64,000 nt of DNA from Helicobacter cappadocius (GCF_030688855.1 NZ_JAUYZK010000003.1:62001-126000); one strand, 5' to 3'; shown: positions 8,840 through 18,367, counted from the first letter of the stretch. The notes: generated from the letters alone by a model not told the origin. Numbers and translations: made by a program.

Positions 8840-9579
8840 TCATCATCCCAGCAAGATTGCATTCAAGCAGATTTCCAAAAAAAATATTAACTGACATTTG
8901 TGGTACTCCTATGCTTATAAAAACCGCTGAAAATGCACAAAAGGTCGATGAAGTTGTCATCGCTTGTGATGATAGTGAAGTACTTGAAATATGCAAAAAA
9001 TATCATTTCAAAGCTCTTCTTACAAACCCCATGCACACAAGCGGAACAGACAGATGTGCGGAAGTGTGTAGAATACTAAAACTCAAAGATGATGAGATTA
9101 TTATTAATGTTCAAGCTGATGAGCCATTTTTGGAAAGAAAGGTTATATCCTCTCTTATAGATTCTATGAAAGAAGCTTCCTTTATGGCAACTTGTGCAAA
9201 AATCATCGATAAATCCGAAATTTCTGATACTAATTTGGTAAAAGTGATTTTGAATGTCCATAAAGAAGCTATCTATTTTTCACGACTTCCTATTCCATAT
9301 AGTCGTGATGGAATAGAAAATCCACTGCTTCAAACCAATCCTTATTATGGTCATCTAGGAATCTATGGCTTTTATTCACAAACATTGCAAGAGTTTTGCC
9401 AACTTCCAAAAAGTCCTCTAGAAGACATAGAAAAACTAGAACAGCTTCGTGCAATCTATCACAAAAAATCTATTTTAATAAAAATAGTACAGAGTAAAAG
9501 TATTGGGATTGATACTCCTAATGATCTTCAAAAAGCTCTAGAACTTATTTCGCAAACTCAACTGCACGACTCTCTCTAA
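8836..9579 (+). CDS. kdsB: CMP-Kdo synthetase (3-deoxy-manno-octulosonate cytidylyltransferase)
   Basis: Activates Kdo with CTP in the cytoplasm so that it can be added to lipid A during lipopolysaccharide synthesis. The 247 residues carry the nucleotide-binding start IIIPARLHSSRFPKK at residues 2-16, the metal and sugar site NVQADEPFLE near 90-99, HTSGTDR near 61-67, and SRLPIPYSRD near 148-157. The start at 8836 overlaps the msrQ stop and has AAGGATA upstream. The last 35 bases overlap the 3' end of rny on the other strand. kdsA, the preceding Kdo pathway step, is elsewhere in the window at 15.5-16.3 kb. The gene corresponds to HP0230. Confidence 0.93.
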   Translation: MIIIPARLHSSRFPKKILTDICGTPMLIKTAENAQKVDEVVIACDDSEVLEICKKYHFKALLTNPMHTSGTDRCAEVCRILKLKDDEIIINVQADEPFLERKVISSLIDSMKEASFMATCAKIIDKSEISDTNLVKVILNVHKEAIYFSRLPIPYSRDGIENPLLQTNPYYGHLGIYGFYSQTLQEFCQLPKSPLEDIEKLEQLRAIYHKKSILIKIVQSKSIGIDTPNDLQKALELISQTQLHDSL

Positions 9580-11116
9580 TGACATTAACTTTTATTTCTC
9601 CAGGATATTGCAAAGTACTCTCTACTTCTTGTGCAATATCTCTAGCAAGTATTACACTTTGAGCATCATCAAGCAAATCTGCACGAACAATCACTCTAAT
9701 TTCTTTCCCAGAATTCACTGCATAGGCCTGTTTGACACCTATTTTATCCATAGCAATACGTTCTAAATCTTGCATTCGCTTCAAAAAACTCTCTAGCACT
9801 TCTCTTCTGGCACCTGGACGTCCAGCAGATAGAGCATCAGCAGTGCAAACTGCGGCTGCTTCAATACTCGCAATTTCCTCATCTCCATGATGTGACATAA
9901 TAGCGTTCATAACCACCGGATGCTCCTTATAACGTTTGCAAACTTCAACGCCCAAAGCAACATGATTACCTCCGCACTCTTGAGTGAGTGCCTTTCCAAT
10001 ATCGTGCAACAACCCTGCTCTTCTAGCAAGTTTTTCATCTCCTCCAAGCTCACCAGCAATAACTCCTGCAAGATTAGCAACTTCAATAGAATGCCCTAAA
10101 GCGTTCTGTCCAAAACTTGCTCGGTATTTCATTTTTCCAATAAGTTTTTTGAGCTCAGGATGCATATAGCCCAATCCCATATCTAAGATGATATTCTCTC
10201 CATCTTGCAAAATCTGATCTTCCATTTCAGAACTGACCTTTGCATAAACTTCTTCAATTCTAGAAGGCTGGATCCTCCCATCTTCAACTAATAATTCTAC
10301 GGTTTTTGTGGCGATCGCACGTCTATAGAGATTAAAACTACTTAAAATAATTGTTCCAGGCGTATCATCAATAATAACATCTACCCCACTAATATTTTCA
10401 AGAGTTTTAATATTTCTACCCTCTTTTCCAATAATCCTACCTTTGAGTTCATCATTAGGAAGATTGACCACATTAATGAGCCTTTCATTGGCAAATTCAC
10501 CAGCAAAACGGGTGGTGGCTTGAGCGATAATATAATTTGCTTTTTTCATTGCTTCTTCTCTAGCTTGATGTTCATAGCGACGAATCATATTTGACTTTTG
10601 CATGATCAGATCATCTTCTAGGTATTTTAACAATAACGACTTTGCCTCTTCTTTTGTGTATCCAGTATATTCAACAAGAGTATTGAGTGCTTTTTCTTTG
10701 GCTTCTTTGTATTGTTTGTGTAATTTATTCTGAGACTCTTGCTCGGTTAAAAGTTTATTTTTTAAATCCGAAATCTTTTGCTTTTCTTCTTCAATAAACT
10801 TCATCTCACGCTCAATTTTTTGACTCATCTTATCTTCTTTGGCTTGAATAGATGAAAGTTTATGTTCATACTCTCTGATAACTCTTGATGTTTCTTCCTT
10901 GTGTTTTTTATGCAGTTCAAGTTCTATTTCTTTAATTTTGAATTGCTCATTTTTGAGTAAATTCTGTGCTTCATATTCAATAGCTTGAGCCTTAGCTTTA
11001 GCTTGACCGATGATGGCATTAGCATCTGAAGTAAATATTTTTTTAGCAAGAAAGAAAACGCTAATACCGACAATCAGACCAAATATTATAAAACCTATCA
11101 CTAAGTATTCTGTCAT
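9545..11116 (-). CDS. rny: Ribonuclease Y (membrane-anchored endoribonuclease)
   Basis: Endoribonuclease that starts mRNA decay at the inner membrane. The order is typical: a membrane helix at residues 5-24, a long coiled coil at about 30-195 rich in Lys, Glu and Gln, a KH RNA-binding domain with GRIIGKEGRN at 226-235, and an HD phosphohydrolase domain with HSIEVANLAG near 342 and HDIGKA near 371. The length of 523 residues is normal. A ribosome binding site GAGGA lies 5 bases before ATG. The first 56 bases overlap the end of ygfA in another frame, so the two are translationally linked. The 3' end overlaps kdsB on the opposite strand. Confidence 0.94.
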   Translation of the reverse strand: MTEYLVIGFIIFGLIVGISVFFLAKKIFTSDANAIIGQAKAKAQAIEYEAQNLLKNEQFKIKEIELELHKKHKEETSRVIREYEHKLSSIQAKEDKMSQKIEREMKFIEEEKQKISDLKNKLLTEQESQNKLHKQYKEAKEKALNTLVEYTGYTKEEAKSLLLKYLEDDLIMQKSNMIRRYEHQAREEAMKKANYIIAQATTRFAGEFANERLINVVNLPNDELKGRIIGKEGRNIKTLENISGVDVIIDDTPGTIILSSFNLYRRAIATKTVELLVEDGRIQPSRIEEVYAKVSSEMEDQILQDGENIILDMGLGYMHPELKKLIGKMKYRASFGQNALGHSIEVANLAGVIAGELGGDEKLARRAGLLHDIGKALTQECGGNHVALGVEVCKRYKEHPVVMNAIMSHHGDEEIASIEAAAVCTADALSAGRPGARREVLESFLKRMQDLERIAMDKIGVKQAYAVNSGKEIRVIVRADLLDDAQSVILARDIAQEVESTLQYPGEIKVNVIRESRAVEFAK

Positions 11117-11666
11117 TGATTCCTCTTTTTAATTTACAACCGTTGCTAAGAACAATATCAGCATCAATGTCGTATTTATCTGTAATTTTTTGCTTAGAAT
11201 ATATTACTTTTCTACTGACAAAAATAATGTTTGGACGAAAACGGAGATTTGCAAAAAACCTATCATACATTCCCTTTCCAAAACCTATTCGCTTAAAATC
11301 TCTATCAATCCCTATACAAGGGACTATTGCTGTATCTATTTTAGTTAAATAAAATAAAGATTTTTTAGATTCAAAGATACTATATTTGTTTTTTACTAAT
11401 GGCAGTCGAAATGGTATCATTTTAAAACTAACCCCTTCTATATATGGGATAAAAATCCTAACCCCTCTTTGTTTTTTAAGCCAATAAATCAAGGGATAAA
11501 TATTAACCTCTATTTCCATTGGACAATACAACAATATATTTTTGCTCTTTAGATGTAAAATTTCTCTTTTAAGCATTGCAACAGTTTTTTTATCCTCGAA
11601 ATTAGATTTCTTAGACAAGCTCATCAAATGTTTTTTACAAAAATTACGAAAATCAGCTTTTATCAT
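11061..11666 (-). CDS. ygfA: 5-formyltetrahydrofolate cyclo-ligase
   Basis: Converts 5-formyltetrahydrofolate to 5,10-methenyltetrahydrofolate with ATP in one-carbon metabolism. The family signature FGKGMYDRFFANL lies near residues 129-141, preceded by TAIVPCIGIDRDFKRIGFGKG, and the N-terminal helical part has several basic residues. The 201 residues are normal in length. The C-terminus after residue 183 is coded in DNA also used for the start of rny. AAAGGAG lies only two bases before the ATG at 11666, a short spacing. The fold and motif make the call fairly safe. Confidence 0.85.
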   Translation of the reverse strand: MIKADFRNFCKKHLMSLSKKSNFEDKKTVAMLKREILHLKSKNILLYCPMEIEVNIYPLIYWLKKQRGVRIFIPYIEGVSFKMIPFRLPLVKNKYSIFESKKSLFYLTKIDTAIVPCIGIDRDFKRIGFGKGMYDRFFANLRFRPNIIFVSRKVIYSKQKITDKYDIDADIVLSNGCKLKRGINDRILSDRFYNIWSDCRY

Positions 11667-11688
11667 CGCTCCTTTAATTTCTCTTATG

Positions 11689-11694
11689 TATAAT
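11689..11694 (+). promoter_or_regulatory. Sigma-70-type -10 box (TATAAT) for the lipoprotein-ftsY-radA operon
   Basis: A perfect TATAAT stands in the divergent gap between ygfA and the lipoprotein gene, 38 bases before the preferred start codon at 11733. No good -35 hexamer is present, which is usual for Helicobacter, where periodic AT-rich sequence replaces it. It would serve the three plus-strand genes that follow. Confidence 0.5.
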
Positions 11695-11732
11695 ACATCA
11701 TTGTAATTTTTATAAACCTAAAAGGGATGCAG

Positions 11733-12323
11733 ATGAAATATTTTTACTCTTTACTAATCGTATTATTTTTTATAGCCTGTACAGACAATGCACACAAAAA
11801 TCAAACTACTTACAGATTTACCGATCAGGAAGGACAACCTATCAAGATACAAACTGATTTCAATACTTTTGATATCTTTAGCGATACACCAAAGCCTCAG
11901 GATATAGAAAAAACGACTTTAATAATGTTTTTAGATCTAAGCTCTGAGAATTCTAAAGACTACATTCTTGGTCTCAATCACCTAACACAAACATTTCCTA
12001 AGGCCTATATAATAGGAATACTAACTCAAAAATACCCTAACACCGAAATTGATCAATATATTCAAACAAATCATATTCATTTCCCCATATTAAATCCAAC
12101 TGACAGCAAAAATCTTTTAGATGATTTTTTTAAAAAAATAAACGAATCTGATGAAAAAGTAAATCCTACAGATGAAACTCAAGCACAACAAACAGACACA
12201 TCCTCAAAGATTCCATTTTTTGTTCTTTATGATAAGCACGGAAAAAAATATCAAACATATACCGGAATGATTCCTGAAGAAATGTTTGCTTATGATATTG
12301 ATACTTTGTCAAAAAAACATTAA
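11733..12323 (+). CDS. Lipoprotein with a thioredoxin-like fold but no CXXC
   Basis: A predicted 196-residue lipoprotein with signal sequence MKYFYSLLIVLFFIAC and lipid attachment at Cys16. The start at 11733 is preferred to the ATG at 11727 because AAAAGG then has 7 bases of spacing; at 11727 it would abut the start codon. The body resembles TlpA/thioredoxin-like proteins: a hydrophobic strand TTLIMFLDLSS, where thioredoxins carry their CXXC, and the cis-Pro-like segment KIPFFVLYDKHGK near 155-170. The catalytic cysteines are absent, so it is probably not a redox enzyme. It lies 15 bases before ftsY and resembles the gene that precedes ftsY in H. pylori. The function is unknown. Confidence 0.7.
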   Translation: MKYFYSLLIVLFFIACTDNAHKNQTTYRFTDQEGQPIKIQTDFNTFDIFSDTPKPQDIEKTTLIMFLDLSSENSKDYILGLNHLTQTFPKAYIIGILTQKYPNTEIDQYIQTNHIHFPILNPTDSKNLLDDFFKKINESDEKVNPTDETQAQQTDTSSKIPFFVLYDKHGKKYQTYTGMIPEEMFAYDIDTLSKKH

Positions 12324-12338
12324 GAATAAGCAGTCAAA

Positions 12339-13208
12339 ATGTTAAATATTTTCAAAAAAACAGCCCAAAATATCTCATCAATAATGGGAAAAAAAACTAA
12401 GAACATATCAAAAGATGAACTTGAAAATATTCTTATAGAAGCGGATATACAATATGATATCGTAGATTCTATGCTAGAACATCTCCCTGAAACCATCAGT
12501 AAAAACCAACTTGAGGTTGCTCTAGATAGGTTTTTTAGGGGAGAAAGCTATTATGATAAAGCAACATTAAAACCCATAAAAACAAAACCTCTTGTAGAGC
12601 TGATTATCGGAGTAAATGGAGCAGGAAAAACAACTACTATTGCAAAATTAGCAAAAATGTATAAATCCAAAGGTAAAAAAGTTCTTTTAGGTGCGGGGGA
12701 TACATTTAGAGCCGCCGCTAGTGAGCAACTCAAACTCTGGAGCGAAAAAATTGGTGTTGGTATTATCAGTGCACAAAATGGAGCTGATCCAAGTGCATTA
12801 GCATATGATAGCATTCAAGCTGCAATAGCAAGGGATATGGATAATGTCATTATTGATACCGCAGGAAGACTACACAATCAAACCAATCTCAAAAATGAGC
12901 TTATAAAAATTTCTCGTACTTGTGCCAAAGCTCTGGGTGAAAAAGATTTTAGAAAAATATTGATTTTGGATGGAACACAGGGAAGTTCTGCTCTCTCTCA
13001 AGCAAAAATATTTCATGAAACACTTCAAGTTGATGGAGTTATCATTACAAAACTAGATGGAACAAGCAAGGGTGGGGCAATTTTAAGTATTTTATATGAA
13101 CTTAAACTGCCTATTATGTTTTTGGGAATGGGAGAAAAAGAAGATGATTTAATTCCCTTTGATGAAAAAGCTTATATTCAGAGTATCTTAGAATCTATTT
13201 TTGAGTAA
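12339..13208 (+). CDS. ftsY: Signal recognition particle receptor FtsY
   Basis: GTPase that docks ribosome-SRP complexes at the inner membrane for co-translational protein insertion. At 289 residues it has only the N and G domains and lacks the long acidic A domain of E. coli FtsY, as in H. pylori. The GTPase motifs are [15 protein letters not shown] near 91-105, [11 protein letters not shown] near 126-136, DTAGRLHNQ near 173-181 and [10 protein letters not shown] near 236-245. It follows the lipoprotein gene and is followed three bases later by radA, so the three form an operon. Confidence 0.95.
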   Translation: MLNIFKKTAQNISSIMGKKTKNISKDELENILIEADIQYDIVDSMLEHLPETISKNQLEVALDRFFRGESYYDKATLKPIKTKPLVELIIGVNGAGKTTTIAKLAKMYKSKGKKVLLGAGDTFRAAASEQLKLWSEKIGVGIISAQNGADPSALAYDSIQAAIARDMDNVIIDTAGRLHNQTNLKNELIKISRTCAKALGEKDFRKILILDGTQGSSALSQAKIFHETLQVDGVIITKLDGTSKGGAILSILYELKLPIMFLGMGEKEDDLIPFDEKAYIQSILESIFE

Positions 13209-13211
13209 AAT

Positions 13212-14558
13212 ATGGCAAAAAAATCTTTAAATCTTTTTGAATGTCAGCATTGTGGATTTCAAAGCACGAAATGGATGGGTAAATGCACAAACTGCGGAGC
13301 TTGGGAAAGCATGATTGAGCTAAGTGCTTCACAAATTCAAACCCTCAAAGAAACAAATACCATCCTTTCAAATGCCTCTGCTACTTCTATCACTTCAATA
13401 GAATATGAAAATGTTGTGAAATTTTCTTCCTCACAAGAAGAACTTGATATTGTCTTAGGTGGCGGAATTGTTCCAGGTGGGCTTTATCTCGTCGGGGGAA
13501 GTCCTGGTGTTGGAAAATCAACATTATTACTAAAAGTGGCAGGAGGACTCGCTAAAAATGGAAAAAAAGTATTGTATGTAAGTGGGGAAGAAAGTGCGGG
13601 TCAAATCAAACTTCGAGCGCAAAGACTTGGCTGCATAGAAAAAGATCTTTTTTTGCTCAATGAAATTGATCTAAACTCCATCAAATCCAATCTAGCTACC
13701 AAAGAATATCCTGTATGTGTTATTGATTCTATCCAAACTATTTATTCTCCTCAAATCACTTCTGCACCTGGATCAATTTCACAAGTTAGAGAAATCACAT
13801 TTGAACTGATGCGATTAGCAAAACAATACAATATAGCGATTTTTATCATTGGGCATATTACAAAAGAAGGTTCTATAGCCGGTCCTAGAGTACTAGAACA
13901 TATGGTTGATACTGTCTTGTATTTTGAAGGAGATCCTAGTAGAGAATTACGTATGCTTCGAGGATTTAAAAATCGGTTTGGAACTACTAGCGAGATTGGC
14001 ATTTTTGAGATGAAAGCCGAAGGATTAGTGAGTGCAAAAAATGCTTCAAAATTATTCTTTTCACAAAAAAAAGCTTCTGCTGGAAGTGCAATAACTGTGG
14101 TCTTGGAAGGTTCTAGGGCAATTGTACTTGAAATACAAGCTCTAGTGAGTGAAAGTAGCTTTGCTGTTCCTAAACGCTCTGCTACTGGTTTTGATAGCAA
14201 CCGTTTGAATATGCTTTTGGCTCTTTTGGAAAAAAAATTAGATATCCCCCTCAATCATTACGATGTTTTTATAAATGTTACAGGTGGAATCAAGATCAAC
14301 GAAACAAGTGCAGATGTGGCACTTATTGCTAGTGTTGTTTCAAGCTTTAAGAATCGCCCCTTAAACAATACGACAGCTTTTATGGGAGAAGTAAGCCTCA
14401 CTGGCGATATACGCGAAATCAGCAATATAGATGCAAGACTCAAAGAAATGGAAAGTTATGGTTTTACTAAAGCCATCCTTCCCAAAAAACCAAGCACCCA
14501 ATCAAAAATAAAATGCTATGAAGTAACAGAAGTTACAAAACTTCTTGATTGGATGTAA
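13212..14558 (+). CDS. radA: DNA repair protein RadA (Sms)
   Basis: RecA-like ATPase that drives branch migration and processes recombination intermediates. A four-Cys zinc finger at residues 10-30 (CQHCGFQSTKWMGKCTNCG) is followed by the Walker A GGSPGVGKSTLL near 94-105, the RadA-specific KNRFG near 254-258, and a C-terminal Lon-protease-like domain with KRSATGFDSNRLNMLLALLEK near 317-337. The length of 448 residues is normal. The start ATG lies three bases after the ftsY stop. It converges on nusB with 13 bases between the stop codons and no obvious hairpin. Confidence 0.95.
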   Translation: MAKKSLNLFECQHCGFQSTKWMGKCTNCGAWESMIELSASQIQTLKETNTILSNASATSITSIEYENVVKFSSSQEELDIVLGGGIVPGGLYLVGGSPGVGKSTLLLKVAGGLAKNGKKVLYVSGEESAGQIKLRAQRLGCIEKDLFLLNEIDLNSIKSNLATKEYPVCVIDSIQTIYSPQITSAPGSISQVREITFELMRLAKQYNIAIFIIGHITKEGSIAGPRVLEHMVDTVLYFEGDPSRELRMLRGFKNRFGTTSEIGIFEMKAEGLVSAKNASKLFFSQKKASAGSAITVVLEGSRAIVLEIQALVSESSFAVPKRSATGFDSNRLNMLLALLEKKLDIPLNHYDVFINVTGGIKINETSADVALIASVVSSFKNRPLNNTTAFMGEVSLTGDIREISNIDARLKEMESYGFTKAILPKKPSTQSKIKCYEVTEVTKLLDWM

Positions 14559-14571
14559 GATCAAAAAAATC

Positions 14572-15000
14572 TCACTCTGATTCTTTTTTATGAATATCTC
14601 TTTTATCAATCTTGCATAAAGAATCCAAAACTCCATTGATAAATTTTGGAGCATTATCTCCTCCATACATTTTTCCAAGCTCAACAGCTTCATTGATTAC
14701 AACAGGGGAATCTGTGGGAGTGAATCTAATCTCATACGCCCCTAATCTCAAAATCGCCCTCTCCATTCCTCCAAGTCTTTCAAAATCCCAGTCTTTTAGA
14801 TGGGATTTGATAAGAATATCAAGTTCAGCAATATTTGCTAAAACACCATCAAAAAGAGCTAGAGCAAAATCCTGTTGCTTATTTTTTATTTTTTTTTCTT
14901 CCAATATGCTTTGTGCAAAATTTCTAATATTAACATTGCCACTATCATAAGCATACAAAAGCCCTGCTACACTCTCTCTAGCCTGAGTTCTTGTCGCCAT
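14572..15000 (-). CDS. nusB: Transcription antitermination protein NusB
   Basis: A 142-residue all-helical RNA-binding protein that acts with NusE (S10) at boxA to prevent early termination of rRNA transcription. Recognisable features are the N-terminal MATRTQARESVAGLLYAYDSG, the LERLGGMERAILRLGAYEIRF segment near 78-98, and VVINEAVELGKMYGGDNAPKFINGVLDSL near 105-133, the most conserved stretch of the family. It lies two bases after ribH as last gene of the can-kdsA-ribH-nusB operon, matching HP0001-HP0004. Confidence 0.94.
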   Translation of the reverse strand: MATRTQARESVAGLLYAYDSGNVNIRNFAQSILEEKKIKNKQQDFALALFDGVLANIAELDILIKSHLKDWDFERLGGMERAILRLGAYEIRFTPTDSPVVINEAVELGKMYGGDNAPKFINGVLDSLCKIDKRDIHKKESE

Positions 15001-15002
15001 TT

Positions 15003-15470
15003 TTAGCCTAGATGTTTATAAAGATTGATAAGTTCTATGAGTGCATTCATTGATTCAAAACCCTTGTTCCCAGCCTTGCTTCCAGCCCTTTCAATCGCTT
15101 GTTCAATATTGTCTGTAGTTAATACCCCAAAACTCACAGGAGTTGTGTATTTCAAAGTCGTATTAGCTATCCCTTTGGTAGCTTCTGCACTTACATAATC
15201 AAAATGAGGTGTTCCTCCTCTTATGATTGCTCCTAATACACAAACTCCATCATATTTACCAGCACAGAGAATTCTATCCAATGCAAAAGGCAATTCATAG
15301 GCACCTGGAACCAAGATCAAATCAAGCTTTTTATCATTTCCATTATGTCTTAAAAAACTATCTTTTGCACCCTCTATAAGCCTATCTGTAATAATATGAT
15401 TAAATCTGCTTGCAACAATAGCGATTTTTTCATCGCCCTTAAGAGCTATATTTCCTTCGATAATGTTCAT
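15003..15470 (-). CDS. ribH: 6,7-dimethyl-8-ribityllumazine synthase
   Basis: Penultimate step of riboflavin synthesis, condensing the pyrimidine intermediate with dihydroxybutanone phosphate. The 155 residues carry the family motifs [16 protein letters not shown] near 20-35, [11 protein letters not shown] near 54-64, [20 protein letters not shown] near 80-100 with the catalytic His, and [17 protein letters not shown] near 113-130. The start overlaps the kdsA stop by four bases. H. pylori has the same order. Confidence 0.96.
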   Translation of the reverse strand: MNIIEGNIALKGDEKIAIVASRFNHIITDRLIEGAKDSFLRHNGNDKKLDLILVPGAYELPFALDRILCAGKYDGVCVLGAIIRGGTPHFDYVSAEATKGIANTTLKYTTPVSFGVLTTDNIEQAIERAGSKAGNKGFESMNALIELINLYKHLG

Positions 15471-16273
15471 TTCAAAACTCCTTGTATATCTAAAATTTTT
15501 CCTACTAAATCTGGCAACAAATCTAAAGAAACCATATTTGGTCCATCACTTAAAGCATTCTTAGGATCTGGATGTGTTTCCATAAAAAACCCATCCACTC
15601 CTACTGCCGCTGCAGCCTTTGCCAAGTAAGGCACAAAAGAGCTATCTCCTCCACTTTTACCTCCTCCTGCACCGGGCATTTGAACACTATGTGTAGCATC
15701 AAAAATCACAGGAGCAAACTCTCTCATAATCACAAGACTTCTCATATCTACTACTAAATTGCCATATCCAAAACTACTACCTCTCTCACACAACCAAACA
15801 TTGTATTTTTCAGATTGAGAATATTCCGCCTTATCACCACCTCTTGTTTTGATAGCTTTAAGAACAGAATACCTCATATCTGCAGGATTCATAAACTGTC
15901 CTTTTTTAATATTAATAATACTATCTGTTTTTGCTACTTCCACAATCAAATCTGTTTGCCTACATAAAAATGCAGGAATCTGGATCACATCAGCTACCTT
16001 AGCAATGGTTTTTGCCTGATAGCTTTCGTGGATATCTGTAATGATTTTATAACCAAACTCTTTTTTAATTTCACCAAGCATTTCCATTCCGGCTTCAAGT
16101 CCAGGTCCCCTATAGCTATCAAGGCTCGTACGATTGGCTTTATCAAAACTTGCTTTAAAATAAAAATCTATTCTTGGATTTTGATTTAATGCCTTTAGAC
16201 CTAAAGCTATGACGCGAAGATTCTCATAGCTTTCTATCACACAAGGACCACTTAAAAGTATCATTTTTTTCAT
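15467..16273 (-). CDS. kdsA: Kdo-8-phosphate synthase
   Basis: Condenses phosphoenolpyruvate with arabinose 5-phosphate to make Kdo-8-phosphate for lipopolysaccharide. The 268 residues carry [10 protein letters not shown] near 5-14, [14 protein letters not shown] near 37-50, IITDIHES near 76-83, [13 protein letters not shown] near 96-108 and [11 protein letters not shown] near 122-132. A Cys in SGPCVIES suggests the metal-dependent class, as in other Helicobacter. It overlaps can upstream and ribH downstream by four bases each, so translation is coupled through the operon. Confidence 0.95.
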   Translation of the reverse strand: MKKMILLSGPCVIESYENLRVIALGLKALNQNPRIDFYFKASFDKANRTSLDSYRGPGLEAGMEMLGEIKKEFGYKIITDIHESYQAKTIAKVADVIQIPAFLCRQTDLIVEVAKTDSIINIKKGQFMNPADMRYSVLKAIKTRGGDKAEYSQSEKYNVWLCERGSSFGYGNLVVDMRSLVIMREFAPVIFDATHSVQMPGAGGGKSGGDSSFVPYLAKAAAAVGVDGFFMETHPDPKNALSDGPNMVSLDLLPDLVGKILDIQGVLK

Positions 16274-16926
16274 TGTTTCTTTTCCTTATTGATAGGTTTG
16301 AATTCGCGTGTAATCATATTGTAATTGAAAATTTCTCCTGTTTCTATGATGTAATACCACCCATAAATATTTATCTCTCCTCTATCAAAACGTTCCTCTA
16401 CAAATGGATAAGTCATAAGATTTTCTAACTGATGCTCGATGTTAATCTGTTCAGTAAGCCAAAGCTCTTTTGCTTTAGTAGATGGGCAGAGAGCTTTCAC
16501 CTTTTTTTTAACAGGATCAAGGAGTTCGATCCATTTTTTTACATAAGGAGCATTTTGGAGTTTTTCTTCTGAAGCATAAGCAGCACTACAAGCACCGCAA
16601 TTACTATGCCCACAGATAATAATGTTTTTAATTTCCAATATATTAAGTGCGTATTCAATAGAGGCAGTTGTTGCAAGATAACCCGCACGCATCATATTGT
16701 CATTTTCTCGGTAAGGAGGAATAATATTACCCATATTTCTGACCACAAACAAATCTCCGGGCAAGGCATTTGTAATTATACTTGGGACAACCCTAGAATC
16801 CACACAGGTGATAAACAAAGTGTGCGGTTCTTGATGTTTTTTTAGACTTTCATATAAGTCTTTATATTTGCTATAATCATCTTCTTGAAATTTCAAAGCA
16901 CCTTCAAATAACTCTCTCATTCCCAC
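16270..16926 (-). CDS. Beta-class carbonic anhydrase
   Basis: Interconverts CO2 and bicarbonate in the cytoplasm, supplying bicarbonate for carboxylation and pH control. The 218 residues show the beta-class zinc ligands and active site: [11 protein letters not shown] near 40-50 (Cys, Asp-Arg pair) and [15 protein letters not shown] near 101-115 (His and Cys). [14 protein letters not shown] near 53-66 is also typical. First gene of the operon with kdsA, ribH and nusB, equivalent to HP0004; divergent from dedA. Confidence 0.94.
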   Translation of the reverse strand: MGMRELFEGALKFQEDDYSKYKDLYESLKKHQEPHTLFITCVDSRVVPSIITNALPGDLFVVRNMGNIIPPYRENDNMMRAGYLATTASIEYALNILEIKNIIICGHSNCGACSAAYASEEKLQNAPYVKKWIELLDPVKKKVKALCPSTKAKELWLTEQINIEHQLENLMTYPFVEERFDRGEINIYGWYYIIETGEIFNYNMITREFKPINKEKKQ

Positions 16927-17017
16927 CTTCTGTATTTAAAAAACTAAAGTCTTGAATTATACCAAACTAATAGCATATAATATCAAATCAATATTTCAAA
17001 ACCTTTTGGAGGATATT

Positions 17018-17680
17018 TTGTCACAGATTATTGATTTTATTGTTCAATCTGTCGGAAATCTAGGGTATCTAGGCGTTTTTTTGATGATGTTTTTAGAATC
17101 AAGCTTTTTTCCTTTTCCTTCTGAAGTTGTAATGATTCCAGCGGGATTTTTAGCTTATAAAGGTGATATGAATATCTATGTTGCTATTTTGATGGGAATA
17201 TTAGGCAGCATTGCAGGAAGCTTATTTAATTATTACCTAGCATTTAGATTTGGTAGGGATTTTATCATCAAATATGGAAAATATTTTTTCTTTAACGAAA
17301 ATTCAATGCAAAAAATGGAAATGTTTTTTAAAAAACACGGAGAAATCAGTACATTTTTAGGAAGGCTAATTCCAGTAGTGAGGCAATACATATCATTACC
17401 TGCTGGTCTCTCAAAAATGAATCTTGTGAAGTTTTGCATCTATACAGGAATAGGTGCTGGAATATGGGTAGCTATTTTAGCCTGTTTTGGATATTATGTA
17501 GGGATGTGGTTAGGCAGTGATATGAACACAGAAATGATTGTTCAGGCTTTCACATCTGCCTCGCTGGACAATTATGAACTAGATATTAAATCACATCTAA
17601 ACAAAATTATTTTGATTACACTTGTATCTGTTTTTGTTGTCGCTTTGGGATATATCTTTTATCAAAAAAGAAGGAAATAA
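17018..17680 (+). CDS. DedA-family membrane protein
   Basis: Polytopic inner-membrane protein of the DedA/VTT (SNARE-associated) family, linked to lipid scrambling such as return of undecaprenyl phosphate and to membrane homeostasis. Landmarks are the re-entrant [22 protein letters not shown] near residues 26-47 and [21 protein letters not shown] near 120-140, which holds the conserved Arg and Gly-Pro-type loop. I set the start at the TTG at 17018 because a strong GGAGG (17008-17012) lies 5 bases before it; the longer frame from a TTG at 16952 has no ribosome binding site. This gives 220 residues. The stop codon abuts the pyrF start. Confidence 0.85.
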   Translation: MSQIIDFIVQSVGNLGYLGVFLMMFLESSFFPFPSEVVMIPAGFLAYKGDMNIYVAILMGILGSIAGSLFNYYLAFRFGRDFIIKYGKYFFFNENSMQKMEMFFKKHGEISTFLGRLIPVVRQYISLPAGLSKMNLVKFCIYTGIGAGIWVAILACFGYYVGMWLGSDMNTEMIVQAFTSASLDNYELDIKSHLNKIILITLVSVFVVALGYIFYQKRRK

Positions 17681-18367
17681 ATGCAGTTATGTGTTGCTTT
17701 AGATCTTGAAGAAAAATCACAAAATATAGACCTTCTAAAGTCCTTAAAAGGATTTCCAATTTGGGTAAAAGTAGGCTTGAGATCTTATATCAGAGATGGA
17801 AGAGACTTCATAGAAGAGATCAAAAAAATCGATTTGGGCTTTAAAATTTTCTTGGATCTAAAACTCTATGATATTCCTAATACAATGGCAGATGCAGCAC
17901 TTGAATGTGCCAAACTAAATATTGATATGATGACCTTACATGCAAGTAGTGGAAAAAATGCGATGATGGCTGTTATGGAAAGACTTGGTGCGACCTCAAA
18001 ACCTCCTCTTGTATTTGCTGTTAGTGCCCTAACCAGTTTTGATTCTCAAGAGTTTCAAAGTATTTACAATGCACCATTAAATGATCACATTCAAACTTTA
18101 GCAAAAATGGCATTTGAATGCAATCTTGATGGAGCAGTTTGTTCAGTGCATGAAAGCAAATATATTAAAAAAGCGACCGATCCAAGCTTTTTGACTCTAA
18201 CACCTGGAATTCGTCCTTTTTCAGAAAACAATGATGATCAAAAAAGAGTCGCCGATATAGATGGGGCAAAAGAAGCTCTTTCAGATTTTATTGTCATAGG
18301 AAGACCTATTTACAAAGCTACAAACCCAAAAGAAGTTGTTGAAAGGATTTTGGAAAAAATAAAATGA
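17681..18367 (+). CDS. pyrF: Orotidine 5'-phosphate decarboxylase
   Basis: Last step of UMP synthesis. The 228-residue TIM-barrel carries LCVALDLEE at 3-11, VKVGLRSYI near 30-38, the catalytic KIFLDLKLYDIPNT near 55-68 with the Lys-Asp dyad, and the phosphate-binding LTPGIRPF and VIGRPIYKA near 170 and 206. It starts on the base after the dedA stop and overlaps panC by four bases, forming a compact dedA-pyrF-panC-hof unit. The pyrF-panC order equals HP0005-HP0006. Confidence 0.95.
   Translation: MQLCVALDLEEKSQNIDLLKSLKGFPIWVKVGLRSYIRDGRDFIEEIKKIDLGFKIFLDLKLYDIPNTMADAALECAKLNIDMMTLHASSGKNAMMAVMERLGATSKPPLVFAVSALTSFDSQEFQSIYNAPLNDHIQTLAKMAFECNLDGAVCSVHESKYIKKATDPSFLTLTPGIRPFSENNDDQKRVADIDGAKEALSDFIVIGRPIYKATNPKEVVERILEKIK

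Noticed and set aside
16952-17017. N-terminal extension of the DedA frame
   Set aside because: TTG start without ribosome site; the start at 17018 has a strong GGAGG.
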